From: JAFAXD01 sp035472475
GTDB taxonomy: Bacteria > Pseudomonadota > Alphaproteobacteria > Rhizobiales > Xanthobacteraceae
Assembly: GCA_035472475.1 (NCBI GenBank)
Contig: DATIPA010000092.1
Span: forward strand, 1 to 41,397
Reading direction: 5' to 3'
Length of the DNA stretch: 41,397 nt
Shown here: piece by piece, positions 9,960 through 17,736 of the stretch
Numbering within the stretch: the stretch's first letter is position 1
How the letters are laid out: every line of letters begins with the position of its first letter
Translations under genes and position numbers: made by a program
Notes under the pieces: generated by a model
What the model was told of the DNA's origin: nothing
The model's database searches: none
What the model saw: only the letters and a program-made list of their open reading frames with translations

Positions 9960-10332
9960 CGCCGACAACGATCCGGGCCGTTTTGCTTACGAGGGCCTCG
10001 ATCGCATTATTCACGAGAAGGCTCGCTTGAGCATCCTGACCTCGCTCATCGCCCACCCCAAGGGATGTTTGTTCGGCGACCTCAAACTCCTGTGCGGCCT
10101 GACCGACGGCAATCTCAGCCGTCACCTGCAGGTCCTCCAGCAGGCCGGCCTGGTCGAACTCGCCAAAGGCTTCGAACGCAATCGTCCGCAGACGATCTGC
10201 CGGATCACGCGCGAAGGGCGGGCACGCTATCTCGAATATCTGCGCGTCCTGGAGAAGGTCGTGCGTGATGCGGCCGACGCGGTGAAAACCAAACCGGCCG
10301 GCACTTCTCGCCAGCGTCTGGCGCCGGCGTAA
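9946..10332 (+). CDS. winged-helix (HTH_34-type) transcriptional regulator
   Basis: This is a small DNA-binding protein of 128 residues, most like the ArsR/MarR-related HTH_34 family. The core runs from DRIIHEKARLSILTSLI through LKLLCGLTDGNLSRHLQVLQQAGL (helix-turn-helix, residues about 45-68) to a wing with KGFERNRPQTICRIT and a C-terminal helix EYLRVLEKVV for dimerisation. It has no metal or ligand-binding domain, so the signal is not evident. Its start lies inside the end of the membrane-protein gene and the synthase gene follows 23 bases later. Two palindromes in the cluster are its likely sites, implying autoregulation. Confidence 0.88.
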   Translation: MENPSADNDPGRFAYEGLDRIIHEKARLSILTSLIAHPKGCLFGDLKLLCGLTDGNLSRHLQVLQQAGLVELAKGFERNRPQTICRITREGRARYLEYLRVLEKVVRDAADAVKTKPAGTSRQRLAPA

Positions 10333-10348
10333 TTTTTTTGCGAGGAGA

Positions 10349-10363
10349 CTTTACAATGCAAAG
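10349..10363. promoter_or_regulatory. 15-bp palindrome over start codon, candidate operator 2
   Basis: CTTTACAATGCAAAG matches the promoter palindrome (CTTTGCAATACAAAG) at 13 of 15 positions and extends to ACTTT/AAAGT arms. The ATG of the synthase (10356-10358) lies inside it and the ribosome site GAGGAG (10342-10347) is just upstream. Bound regulator here could act as a roadblock inside the operon. Confidence 0.5.
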
Positions 10364-11093
10364 TACTCTTGGACGAAAAGCAAGCTTCCATGTCGCCATC
10401 ATCATGGACGGCAACGGCCGCTGGGCCGCCCGGCGCGCACTGCCCCGCCTCGCCGGTCACCGCGCCGGCGTCGAGACAGCGCGGAGCATTGCCGAGGTCG
10501 CACCCGACCTTGGGATTTCAAAGCTGACATTGTTTGCGTTTTCCTCGGACAATTGGCGGCGTCCGCCGAGCGAAGTCGACGCGCTGATGACACTGCTGCG
10601 GACCTATCTGACCACCGAAATTGCGCGCCTCGTCGACAGCCGCACGCGTCTCACCGTCATCGGCCGGCGCGACCGGCTGCCGAGAGGCCTGGCGCAGGAG
10701 ATCGCGCGCGCCGAATTGGCGACCGCGAGCGGCGACGGCCTCAACCTTCGGATCGCCATCGACTACTCGGCGCGCGCCGCAATCGCGCAGGCGGCCATCT
10801 GTCTGGCGCTTCCGATCTCGATGGAGTCGTTCGCCCGGCTGATCACGCAGGCGACCGATGACGACGCGAGCGCCCCCGATGTCGATTTGTTGATCCGCAC
10901 CGGCGGCGAAAAGCGCTTGTCGGATTTTCTGTTGTGGGAGTGCGCCTACGCCGAGTTGTTGTTCACCGACAAGATGTGGCCAGAGTTCAGCCCCGACGAT
11001 TTGCGCTCCGCTGTTTGCGACTTTCGTGGACGCGAACGTCGCTTCGGCGGCCTCGGCACCGTCGCCACCCAACCGCAAATGGCGAGCGCGTGA
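10356..11093 (+). CDS. isoprenyl transferase, divergent UppS paralogue
   Basis: This is a cis-prenyltransferase of the undecaprenyl diphosphate synthase family (245 residues), which condenses isopentenyl diphosphate onto an allylic diphosphate to make polyprenyl diphosphates. The Mg/phosphate motif IIMDGNGRWA is intact, as is the C-terminal block LLIRTGGEKRLSDFLLWE...YAELLFTDKMWPEF. The usual NYGGRxDI motif is changed to IDYSARAAI, and the FSxENWxRP block reads FSSDNWRRP. It is not beside frr, cdsA and dxr, the normal home of the housekeeping uppS, so I infer a second copy with a special product or role. I chose ATG 10356 for its GAGGAG site; a TTG at 10338 is also in frame. Confidence 0.9.
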   Translation: MQSTLGRKASFHVAIIMDGNGRWAARRALPRLAGHRAGVETARSIAEVAPDLGISKLTLFAFSSDNWRRPPSEVDALMTLLRTYLTTEIARLVDSRTRLTVIGRRDRLPRGLAQEIARAELATASGDGLNLRIAIDYSARAAIAQAAICLALPISMESFARLITQATDDDASAPDVDLLIRTGGEKRLSDFLLWECAYAELLFTDKMWPEFSPDDLRSAVCDFRGRERRFGGLGTVATQPQMASA

Positions 11094-11172
11094 GCAAGCG
11101 AACGACCGCTCCTGCGCTCATCAAGTCTCTGAATTCTCCGCTCTATCACCCCCCACCAGCGAGAATGATCCC

Positions 11173-12687
11173 ATGACCACCCCATCACTGGCGGTATCTC
11201 AACCCTTCTCGATCACGCGCAGTCTTCCCCTCAAGCTCTTTGTCATCGCGGCGATGATCGCCCTTGCCGACTGGCTCTTCTTCGGGCGCGCAATCGGTAT
11301 ATCGGTCGCGATCTTTACAGTTGCGCTGGCCGCCCTGGTGCCGATCGCGAATTCCGTGCAATCGGGCCGGCGTGAGCTCGCCATCGCCACCGGCATTCTA
11401 TTGGCGGCGCTGCTCCCGCTTCTAGAAGCACCAGGCGTGATCTCCATTGGATTCGCCATCGTCGGCCTCTGTTATTTCGCGCTGACGGCGGCAACACGCG
11501 TGTCCGATTCGCTGCGGGGCAAATGCATCGCCACGTTCACATTGCTGGGTGCCGCGCCGTTTCAGATTCTCGCAGACCTGCTGCGTGCCTATGAATCGGA
11601 CCAACCGCACGCCCCGCTAGCGCCATGGGTTCGGTCCCTCTCAGCGTGGGTCGTCCCCTTGCTGTTTGCCCTGGTATTCGTGGCGCTGTTTGCTGCGGCC
11701 AACCCGATAATCGAGACCTGGTTCACCGCGATTGACCTCAGGAGTTGGCTGGCCAAGCTCGACGGCGGACGCGTGTTGTTCTGGCTTTTCGTGCTCGCGA
11801 TCACGTGGCCGTTCATCTGGATGCGCGCTCGCCGCAACGTCGAGGTGAAGCTCGAGTTGCCACCGTTGGAGGCTTCGGAGTTGGCAACCGGACAGCGGTT
11901 TTTTGGCGAGGCCGCAATCCTGCGCTCGCTCGTTGTGTTCAACCTGCTGTTCGCAGTGCAAACCTGCATGGATGTCGCCTACTTGTGGCAGGGCGTCGCG
12001 CTACCGGACGCCATGACCTACGCAACCTATGCACATCGCGGCGCGTACCCGCTGATCCTGACTGCGCTGCTGGCCGCGGGCTTTGTCATCGCCGCCCTGC
12101 GTCCCGGCAGCGCCGCCGAGCGGTCGCCCGTGATCAGAGCCCTGGTCTTTCTCTGGATCGCCCAGAACGTCGTGCTGGTGATCTCGTCGATGCTGCGGCT
12201 GGATCTCTACGTTGAGATTTACTCCCTCACGTACTTACGCGCGGCTGCTTTCATTTGGATGCTGCTCGTCGCAATCGGCCTCGTTTTGGTCCTCGCGCGA
12301 ATTTTTCTTCGCCGCTCGAACAACTGGCTTATCTTTGCAAACATCGGTGCGCTCGTCTTGACGATCTACGTCTGTTGCTTTGTCAATTTTGCCGACGTCA
12401 TCGCGAACTACAACGTCGACCACAGCTGGGAACGGACCGGTCAAGGCCAGCTCGTGGATGTCCCCTATCTCGGGAGCCTTGGCACGCGGGCGATTCCAGC
12501 TATGGACCGCTATATGGCGATCACCGGGCGAAGCGGGGGCGTCCTGCGCACGCTGTCCGTTTGGCGTGATCAGCTGGCCGCCGCCGAGCTCAAGCGGAAC
12601 GCCGACTGGCGCGCATTCACCTTTCGCGATTGGCAACTGCAACGTTATCTCGAGAACAACACCAATAAGATTGCCTCACCCAAATAG
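11173..12687 (+). CDS. DUF4153/DUF4173-type polytopic membrane protein
   Basis: This is a large inner-membrane protein of 504 residues with about 11-13 hydrophobic segments. Motifs that I associate with the DUF4153/DUF4173 families are YAHRGAYPLILTALLAAGF in the middle, FADVIANYNVDHS after the last membrane segments, and a C-terminal soluble tail ending in WRAFTFRDWQLQRYL. The function of these families is not established. An upstream in-frame extension to 11026 overlaps the synthase gene and looks non-coding, so ATG 11173 is chosen. It closes the four-gene unit, and co-expression with a prenyl transferase hints at a role in envelope lipid or lipid-carrier handling (inference). Confidence 0.82.
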   Translation: MTTPSLAVSQPFSITRSLPLKLFVIAAMIALADWLFFGRAIGISVAIFTVALAALVPIANSVQSGRRELAIATGILLAALLPLLEAPGVISIGFAIVGLCYFALTAATRVSDSLRGKCIATFTLLGAAPFQILADLLRAYESDQPHAPLAPWVRSLSAWVVPLLFALVFVALFAAANPIIETWFTAIDLRSWLAKLDGGRVLFWLFVLAITWPFIWMRARRNVEVKLELPPLEASELATGQRFFGEAAILRSLVVFNLLFAVQTCMDVAYLWQGVALPDAMTYATYAHRGAYPLILTALLAAGFVIAALRPGSAAERSPVIRALVFLWIAQNVVLVISSMLRLDLYVEIYSLTYLRAAAFIWMLLVAIGLVLVLARIFLRRSNNWLIFANIGALVLTIYVCCFVNFADVIANYNVDHSWERTGQGQLVDVPYLGSLGTRAIPAMDRYMAITGRSGGVLRTLSVWRDQLAAAELKRNADWRAFTFRDWQLQRYLENNTNKIASPK

Positions 12688-12808
12688 GTCCGCGGGACGG
12701 CGGCCTTGGCCTCGACGATGTTAGCCCGTTGCCGTCGTGGCGACGAATGCCTAACCTGATCCTCCACAAGCCGCGCCGAAGAAACGCGGCAGGGCGAGGA
12801 GGGAACCC

Positions 12809-13819
12809 ATGGCGCAATCGCGTGTCACTCGGGGAGTCTTGTCGCGGCGTGCGGTGACGAGGGCGCTCGCCGCCGGGCTCGCAGCACCGGCGCTGCTGCG
12901 GGCCGGCGTCGCATTCGCCGCCTATCCGGACCGGCCGGTACGGATCGTCGTTGCAAATTCGCCTGGCGGCCCATCGGACATCATCGCGCGCATCATGGCG
13001 GCTGCACTGCAGGACAAGATGTCAGGCTCGTTCGTGGTTGAGAACAAGGGCGGTGCCGGCGGCAACATCGGCATGGGCTACGTTGCGCGCGCCGAGGCCG
13101 ACGGCTACACGCTGCTGCTTGCAACCAGCGTTTTCTCCGTCAACCCGGGCCTCTACACCACCCTGCCCTACGATCCGTTCAAGGATTTCGTGGCCATCAG
13201 CGAGCTCGCGGCGTCGCCCAATCTGTTCGCGGTCAAGCCCGATCTCGGCGTCAACGCCATGAAGGAATTCGTGCAGCTGGCTAAAGCCAATCCTGAGAAG
13301 TTCAACGTGTCGGTCCCCCCGGTCGGCACCACACCGCAGCTCGAAGCCGAGGTGCTGAAGATCCGCGAAGGCCTTACCAAGATGGCTTCGATCGTCTTTG
13401 GCGGCGGTGGTGAAGCGTTGCAGGCGCTGCTCAGCGGCACGGTCCAGCTTTCCTCCGGCACGATCGCGCCCGCGCTGCCGTTCATCAAGTCCGGCACCAT
13501 CAAGGGGCTTGCGATCTGCAGCGAAAAGCGCTGGCCCGATTTGCCCGAAGTCCCGACCATGCTGGAGCAAGGCTACAAGGACTTCGTGTTCGAGACTTAC
13601 ACGGCGCTGCTGGCGCCGGCGGGCACGCCGCCCGAGATCGTCGGGCGGCTCGAACGGGAGGTGCTCGCCATCCTGGCGCGGCCCGACATGCAGGCGTTGC
13701 TGGCGAAGTCAGGATTCGAGATCCGCGCCAAGACCGGCAAGGAGCACATGGCGCGCGTCGCCCGCGAAGTCCCGATGTTTGCCAACATCATCACCCAGGC
13801 CGGGATCAAGAAGCTCTAA
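12809..13819 (+). CDS. TctC/Bug-family tripartite tricarboxylate transporter substrate-binding protein
   Basis: This is a periplasmic solute-binding protein of 336 residues. The N-terminus has a long signal with twin arginines (VLSRRAVTRALAAGLAAPALL) and likely cleavage after AFA near residue 36. The mature part begins YPDRPVRIVVANSPGGPSD, and ENKGGAGGNIGMGYVARAEADGYTLL is the family hallmark. Such proteins bind carboxylates or other small ligands. No tctA/tctB membrane genes are adjacent, as is common for these expanded families. The ATG has GAGGAGGGA just upstream. A small inverted repeat (GCCGCG 12770-12775 / CGCGGC 12785-12790) precedes it. The enolase-superfamily gene follows 30 bases later and may use the same ligand. 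Confidence 0.93.
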   Translation: MAQSRVTRGVLSRRAVTRALAAGLAAPALLRAGVAFAAYPDRPVRIVVANSPGGPSDIIARIMAAALQDKMSGSFVVENKGGAGGNIGMGYVARAEADGYTLLLATSVFSVNPGLYTTLPYDPFKDFVAISELAASPNLFAVKPDLGVNAMKEFVQLAKANPEKFNVSVPPVGTTPQLEAEVLKIREGLTKMASIVFGGGGEALQALLSGTVQLSSGTIAPALPFIKSGTIKGLAICSEKRWPDLPEVPTMLEQGYKDFVFETYTALLAPAGTPPEIVGRLEREVLAILARPDMQALLAKSGFEIRAKTGKEHMARVAREVPMFANIITQAGIKKL

Positions 13820-13849
13820 ACGCCGCCCGCCACGGCCCTTGAAACCAAT

Positions 13850-14953
13850 ATGCACATCCGCTCGATCGAGCCGTTCGCCGTCAGCCTTCCCATGGTCAAG
13901 CCGCTGATCATGGCGGGCGAAGAGGTGCGCCGGGCCGAGAACATGCTCGTGCGGATTGCGTCCGCCGACGAACAGATTGGATGGGGGGAAGCCGCCGCGG
14001 CGCCGACCATGACCGGCGAAACGGTCGCGGGCATGGTCGCGGCCGTGCACTACCTGGCGCCGGTTCTGATAGGCCGTGATGCAGCCGACATTGCCGGCGC
14101 GGTGAGGGCCATGCACGGGCGCATGTATGCCAACCACGGCGCCAAGGCAGCGATCGAGATCGCCCTGCACGATCTCCTCGGGCGGGCGACTGGCCGGCCG
14201 GTGCACGCGCTCATCGGCAACAAGCGGCGCAGCCGGTTGCCGCTGATGAGCCCGATCGGCGGTGGCGATGTTGACGATGACGCGCGCGCGGCCGCCTTGA
14301 AAAAGGCTTCAGGCATTACGGCCTTCAAGATCAAGGTTGGGATCGATACGCCCGCGCATGACGCGGCGCGCACTCGCGCGATCTGCGCGGCCCTTCGAAA
14401 CGGTTGTCTGATTTCGGCGGACGCCAACCAGGGATTTACCACCGAGGAGGCGATTGCGTTCGTGCGCGCGGTCGCGGGCGCCGGTCTCGACTTTGTTGAG
14501 CAGCCGGTGGCAGCCGAGGATCTTGCCGGCATGGCGGCCGTCGCGGCCGCAACCGACATTGCCATCGGCGCCGACGAAGGGATCCACAGCGCGGCGGACA
14601 TCGCGCGCCACCACGAACGGGGCGCCGCACGCGGTGTGAGCCTGAAGGCGATCAAGCTTGGCGGCATTCGGGCTGTCGTCGAGGCCGGCCGGCTGGCCGA
14701 CGACCTTCGCATGCGCGTGAACGTGTCCTGCAAGACCGGCGAGTCGAGCGTTCGATGCGCGGCAGCGCTGCACGTCGCCTCAGTCATCCCGAACGTCGCC
14801 TGGGGCCTTACATTGACCCACACCGGGCTTGCCGACGACGTTGTCACTGACCCCATTTGGGCCGAACGCGGCTATGCGAACGTCCCCGATCGGCCGGGGC
14901 TTGGCGTCGAGGTCGATGAGGATCGCGTGCGACGCTACCAGGCGCCTGTGTGA
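13850..14953 (+). CDS. mandelate racemase/muconate lactonizing enzyme family protein
   Basis: This is an enolase-superfamily enzyme of 367 residues, which abstracts a proton alpha to a carboxylate using a Mg-bound enolate. All barrel residues of the muconate lactonizing enzyme subgroup are visible with the expected spacing: the KxK pair K160/K162 (AFKIKVG), metal ligands D191 (SADANQG), E217 (FVEQPV) and D242 (IGADEG), and the second catalytic lysine K266 (VSLKAIKLGG). It could be a cycloisomerase, dipeptide epimerase or acylamino acid racemase; members of this subgroup cannot be told apart by eye. The TctC gene upstream suggests a carboxylate substrate. Confidence 0.93.
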   Translation: MHIRSIEPFAVSLPMVKPLIMAGEEVRRAENMLVRIASADEQIGWGEAAAAPTMTGETVAGMVAAVHYLAPVLIGRDAADIAGAVRAMHGRMYANHGAKAAIEIALHDLLGRATGRPVHALIGNKRRSRLPLMSPIGGGDVDDDARAAALKKASGITAFKIKVGIDTPAHDAARTRAICAALRNGCLISADANQGFTTEEAIAFVRAVAGAGLDFVEQPVAAEDLAGMAAVAAATDIAIGADEGIHSAADIARHHERGAARGVSLKAIKLGGIRAVVEAGRLADDLRMRVNVSCKTGESSVRCAAALHVASVIPNVAWGLTLTHTGLADDVVTDPIWAERGYANVPDRPGLGVEVDEDRVRRYQAPV

Positions 14954-14972
14954 CTCCGACGGCACCCGGTGT

Positions 14973-15848
14973 CTAGGGCGAAAGCTCCTCGAGCGGCTTT
15001 CGCCGGGTTTCCTCCGCAAACAGCGTCGCCTGTCGGCGCCTGTCGCACCCGCAGTTCCGCAAATATTCCCGCATGAAGGAATAGTCAAGAAACCGGGCGT
15101 TTGCGCATGACCCTCTTTTTCGGGGCGCCGGCGCGGACAGACCGTCGAGAAATATGTCGGATACGAACTGGGCGTAGGCGTGCAGGTCCGCTTCCGTCGT
15201 CGGCCCGCCCATCAGTTCTTCGAACATGGCGCGCTCCGCCATCGGGAAGCTGCACGCACCCACAGTTGCGAGGAACAGATGCCTGGGATCGACGCGGTGA
15301 AATTCCCCCTTGGCAACCCCTTCATTGATGACGGCGGCCAGTTGCTTGCAGGTCCCGTGCACCATGTCGTGCCGCAGCTGGCGGGCTTCCTTGGATTTGC
15401 TGTGAATGATCCGTTCGATGATGAGGTGATGCAGCGAGGGGTCCTGGTAGAGCATTTCCAAAAGCACGAAGATGCGCCGTCTGATCCGCTCGCGAACGGA
15501 CGTCTCTTCGGCAAAGGCCCGTGCCTGACGTTCTCGCAGTTCGGCGCCGGCCTGCAACACCGCAGCGACTAGAAGCTTGGACTTGTCGCCAAAATAATAA
15601 CGGATAAGCGCGGGATCGACCCCGGCCGCGCGCGCGATGTCTAACCGCGTGATCCGTCCCGCTGGGATCGTCTTGGTCAGATTGCGGGTCGCCGCAATGA
15701 GCGCTTCTCGCCCGACTGTCGGCGCATCCTTGTGCGGCCGTCCCTGCCTGCGCCGCGCTCGCCGCGGCTTCGTTGCTCCGCTCAAGATCCCCTGCCCGTT
15801 CCAGCTTGATCCAGAACGAGTGTTTAGCAATACCAATCCGCTTGGCAA
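14973..15848 (-). CDS. TetR-family transcriptional regulator (start uncertain, no ATG)
   Basis: This is a TetR-type repressor. The DNA-binding domain spans GREALIAATRNLTKTIPAG to ITRLDIARAAGVDPALIRYYFGDKSKLLVAAV, which is a complete helix-turn-helix with the typical YYFxxKxxL end, followed by an all-helical ligand domain. The product is up to 291 residues. No ATG precedes the domain in this frame. Candidate starts are TTG codons at 15848 or at 15785, the latter with AGGGG a few bases upstream. A basic stretch PRRARRRQGRPHK lies just before the domain. It is convergent with the enolase-superfamily gene (19 bases) and downstream of the Gfo/Idh operon on the same strand; either could be its target. 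Confidence 0.85.
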   Translation of the reverse strand: MPSGLVLLNTRSGSSWNGQGILSGATKPRRARRRQGRPHKDAPTVGREALIAATRNLTKTIPAGRITRLDIARAAGVDPALIRYYFGDKSKLLVAAVLQAGAELRERQARAFAEETSVRERIRRRIFVLLEMLYQDPSLHHLIIERIIHSKSKEARQLRHDMVHGTCKQLAAVINEGVAKGEFHRVDPRHLFLATVGACSFPMAERAMFEELMGGPTTEADLHAYAQFVSDIFLDGLSAPAPRKRGSCANARFLDYSFMREYLRNCGCDRRRQATLFAEETRRKPLEELSP

Positions 15849-15928
15849 TCGCCCTCAAGTCGCTGCCTCCGCGACAAGAGGTGACTCGTCGATCTATGGT
15901 CCGGCCATGGCTTCCGCGCAACCGCCCA

Positions 15929-17026
15929 TCAGCTCGGGTCGAGCGGCAACTGCACCGGCTGCTTGCGCTTGGCCGACAGATCGAGGGCTTTGGTGAGCAT
16001 CAGGTTGCGGTGCGCCTCGGCCACGGTCGCTGCCGGCGTCGGCAGTCCGAGCGACACGCGCGAGAGCCACGACACCGTCTCGTCCGCCATCGGCCCGCGC
16101 AGCTCGCCCAGCGCCATGTCTCCGGGCGGATAGCTGCCCATGAAATCGACCAGGCGGCTTGCGTCCGGGTTATAGCCCTCCTGTTGGGGCTTGGAGACCG
16201 CGAGCACGATATCGCGATGGGTATCGTCAATGGTGAGGACGCCGGTCGTTCCCACAATCCCGACCTCGAGGCTGTAGACGGCGCCCGGCCAGGTCACCGG
16301 CAACGCCCAGGAAATATTGAGGTGATAGACCGTTCCGTCGCCGAACATGATCATGCCGGCGGTCGCATCAATCCCGCCATAGAGCGGGCCGAGCACCTTG
16401 TCGACCGACCGCGCGTAACACTCGACAGGGGTCTTACCTTCCAGACACCACATGCAGATGTCGAGCGCGTGGGTCCCTGAGATCACCAGCGGCGAGATCG
16501 CCGATGCGTCGTCGGTGCGCTTATAATTGTCGATTGCGACCAGCCGGTTCATGAAGGCGCGCGATGTCACGAGCGTGATGTCGCCCAGCGCCCCGGTGCG
16601 GCATTTTTCCTTGGCGGCGAGCCAGCGCCGGCGAAAGCGCTGAGTATAGCCGACAACCGCATCGAGCCCGGCCTCCTGGATGGCTTTGAGCACGCGCGCC
16701 GACTGGGCGAGATCGGTCGCAAGCGGCTTTTCGATCAGCATCGGGACGCCGGCCTCGACGCCGGCCATGATCGGATCGACGTGTAGATGCTCGTCGGTAC
16801 AGATGATCGCGGCGGTCACCTCCGGGCGCTTGAGCAACTCGCGATGATCGCCGGTGACGAAATCGGCGGCGATCCGCGGTGCCACTTCGCCGGCGCGGTT
16901 TGGATTCTTCTCCGCCAGCCCGATCCATTCGACCGCCGGATGGCGCGCCGCCACCTCGCCGCGGAAGAGCCCGACCCGCCCCCCTCCGACGATCGCAAGC
17001 CCGATGCCCTTTGCGGACGATTTCAC
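15929..17026 (-). CDS. Gfo/Idh/MocA-family oxidoreductase
   Basis: This is an NAD(P)-dependent oxidoreductase of 365 residues, of the type acting on sugars, inositols and related compounds. The N-terminal Rossmann fold starts IGLAIVGGGRVG, and the catalytic-lysine motif reads MLIEKPLATDL. The C-terminal half is the alpha/beta domain, with SGTHALDICMWCLEG near residue 195 containing the conserved H/D pair. The frame is open to 17134, but the GTG at 17026 has GGAGGAAG (17033-17040) upstream and overlaps the acetyltransferase stop as GTGA. This makes it the third gene of an overlapping operon. Its substrate is unknown. Confidence 0.92.
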   Translation of the reverse strand: MKSSAKGIGLAIVGGGRVGLFRGEVAARHPAVEWIGLAEKNPNRAGEVAPRIAADFVTGDHRELLKRPEVTAAIICTDEHLHVDPIMAGVEAGVPMLIEKPLATDLAQSARVLKAIQEAGLDAVVGYTQRFRRRWLAAKEKCRTGALGDITLVTSRAFMNRLVAIDNYKRTDDASAISPLVISGTHALDICMWCLEGKTPVECYARSVDKVLGPLYGGIDATAGMIMFGDGTVYHLNISWALPVTWPGAVYSLEVGIVGTTGVLTIDDTHRDIVLAVSKPQQEGYNPDASRLVDFMGSYPPGDMALGELRGPMADETVSWLSRVSLGLPTPAATVAEAHRNLMLTKALDLSAKRKQPVQLPLDPS

Positions 17027-17736
17027 CGGCCGCTTCCTCCCATGAAATCGCTCAACCGCTTTTTTTGATGTCCATCGGCGTCGAAATTGGCGGATCCAAG
17101 CCATTTCTCGAACGCGCGCTTGCGCGAGGGCCATTCACCGTCGAGCATGGAGTAGTACGCGGTGTCGCGATTGCGGCCTTTCGCCACCATGTGCTGCCGG
17201 AGGATGCCCTCGAACGTAAACCCCAGACGCTCGGCGGCGCGGCGTGAGGGCGCGTTCAGCGCGTTGCACTTCCACTCGTATCGCCGATAGCCGAGAGCAT
17301 CGAACACGTAGCGTGCAAGAAGAAACTGCGCCTCGGTGGCAAGGGGCGTGCGCTGCAGTTCCGGCGCGTAGACGATGTGGCCGATTTCGATCACCCGCGT
17401 GGCGGGGCGAATTTCCATCAAAGTTGCAATTCCGATCGCGCCGCCGCTGCGATCGAGAACCGCATACGAAAACGGATCCTCAAGCTGCGCACGGGTCGCA
17501 ACCCAGTCTGAAAACGATGACCAGCTAGGGAAGGGCCCATAGGCTGACATGTAGGTCCAGATTTGGTCGTGACCCCGGATCGCGTCCCATAGGCCGGCGG
17601 CATGCCGAGCAGCAAGTTTTTCGACTGCACCGAAGCGGCCCTGGAGCCGGACATCCCGCGGCCGTTGCGCGGGGCGGGTATCGACTGTTGGCCCGAGCGG
17701 CTGGTGCAGGGCGTCATCGGATAACGCTTGTGTCAT
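17023..17736 (-). CDS. GNAT-family N-acetyltransferase (RimJ/RimL-like)
   Basis: This is an acetyl-CoA-dependent N-acetyltransferase of 237 residues. The fold is shown by GGAIGIATLMEIRPATRVIEIGHIVYAPELQRTPLATEA (beta4, and the region normally holding the acetyl-CoA loop), then RRYEWKCNALNAPSRRAAERLGFTFEG, the classic end of the GNAT core. The last 40 residues are basic and polar. It overlaps the binding-protein gene before it by 23 bases and the Gfo/Idh gene after it by 4 bases. The combination suggests modification of an amino compound, but the target is not evident. Confidence 0.9.
   Translation of the reverse strand: MTQALSDDALHQPLGPTVDTRPAQRPRDVRLQGRFGAVEKLAARHAAGLWDAIRGHDQIWTYMSAYGPFPSWSSFSDWVATRAQLEDPFSYAVLDRSGGAIGIATLMEIRPATRVIEIGHIVYAPELQRTPLATEAQFLLARYVFDALGYRRYEWKCNALNAPSRRAAERLGFTFEGILRQHMVAKGRNRDTAYYSMLDGEWPSRKRAFEKWLGSANFDADGHQKKRLSDFMGGSGR

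Noticed and set aside
12770..12790. The 6-bp inverted repeat GCCGCG/CGCGGC before the first TctC gene as a terminator
   Set aside because: It is short, has no T-run and is expected by chance in this base composition.
15322..15921. A 199-codon minus-strand frame overlapping the TetR gene with an ATG start
   Set aside because: It has no family motifs and is Arg/Ala-rich, as expected from the shadow of a GC-rich gene; the other frame encodes an intact TetR domain.
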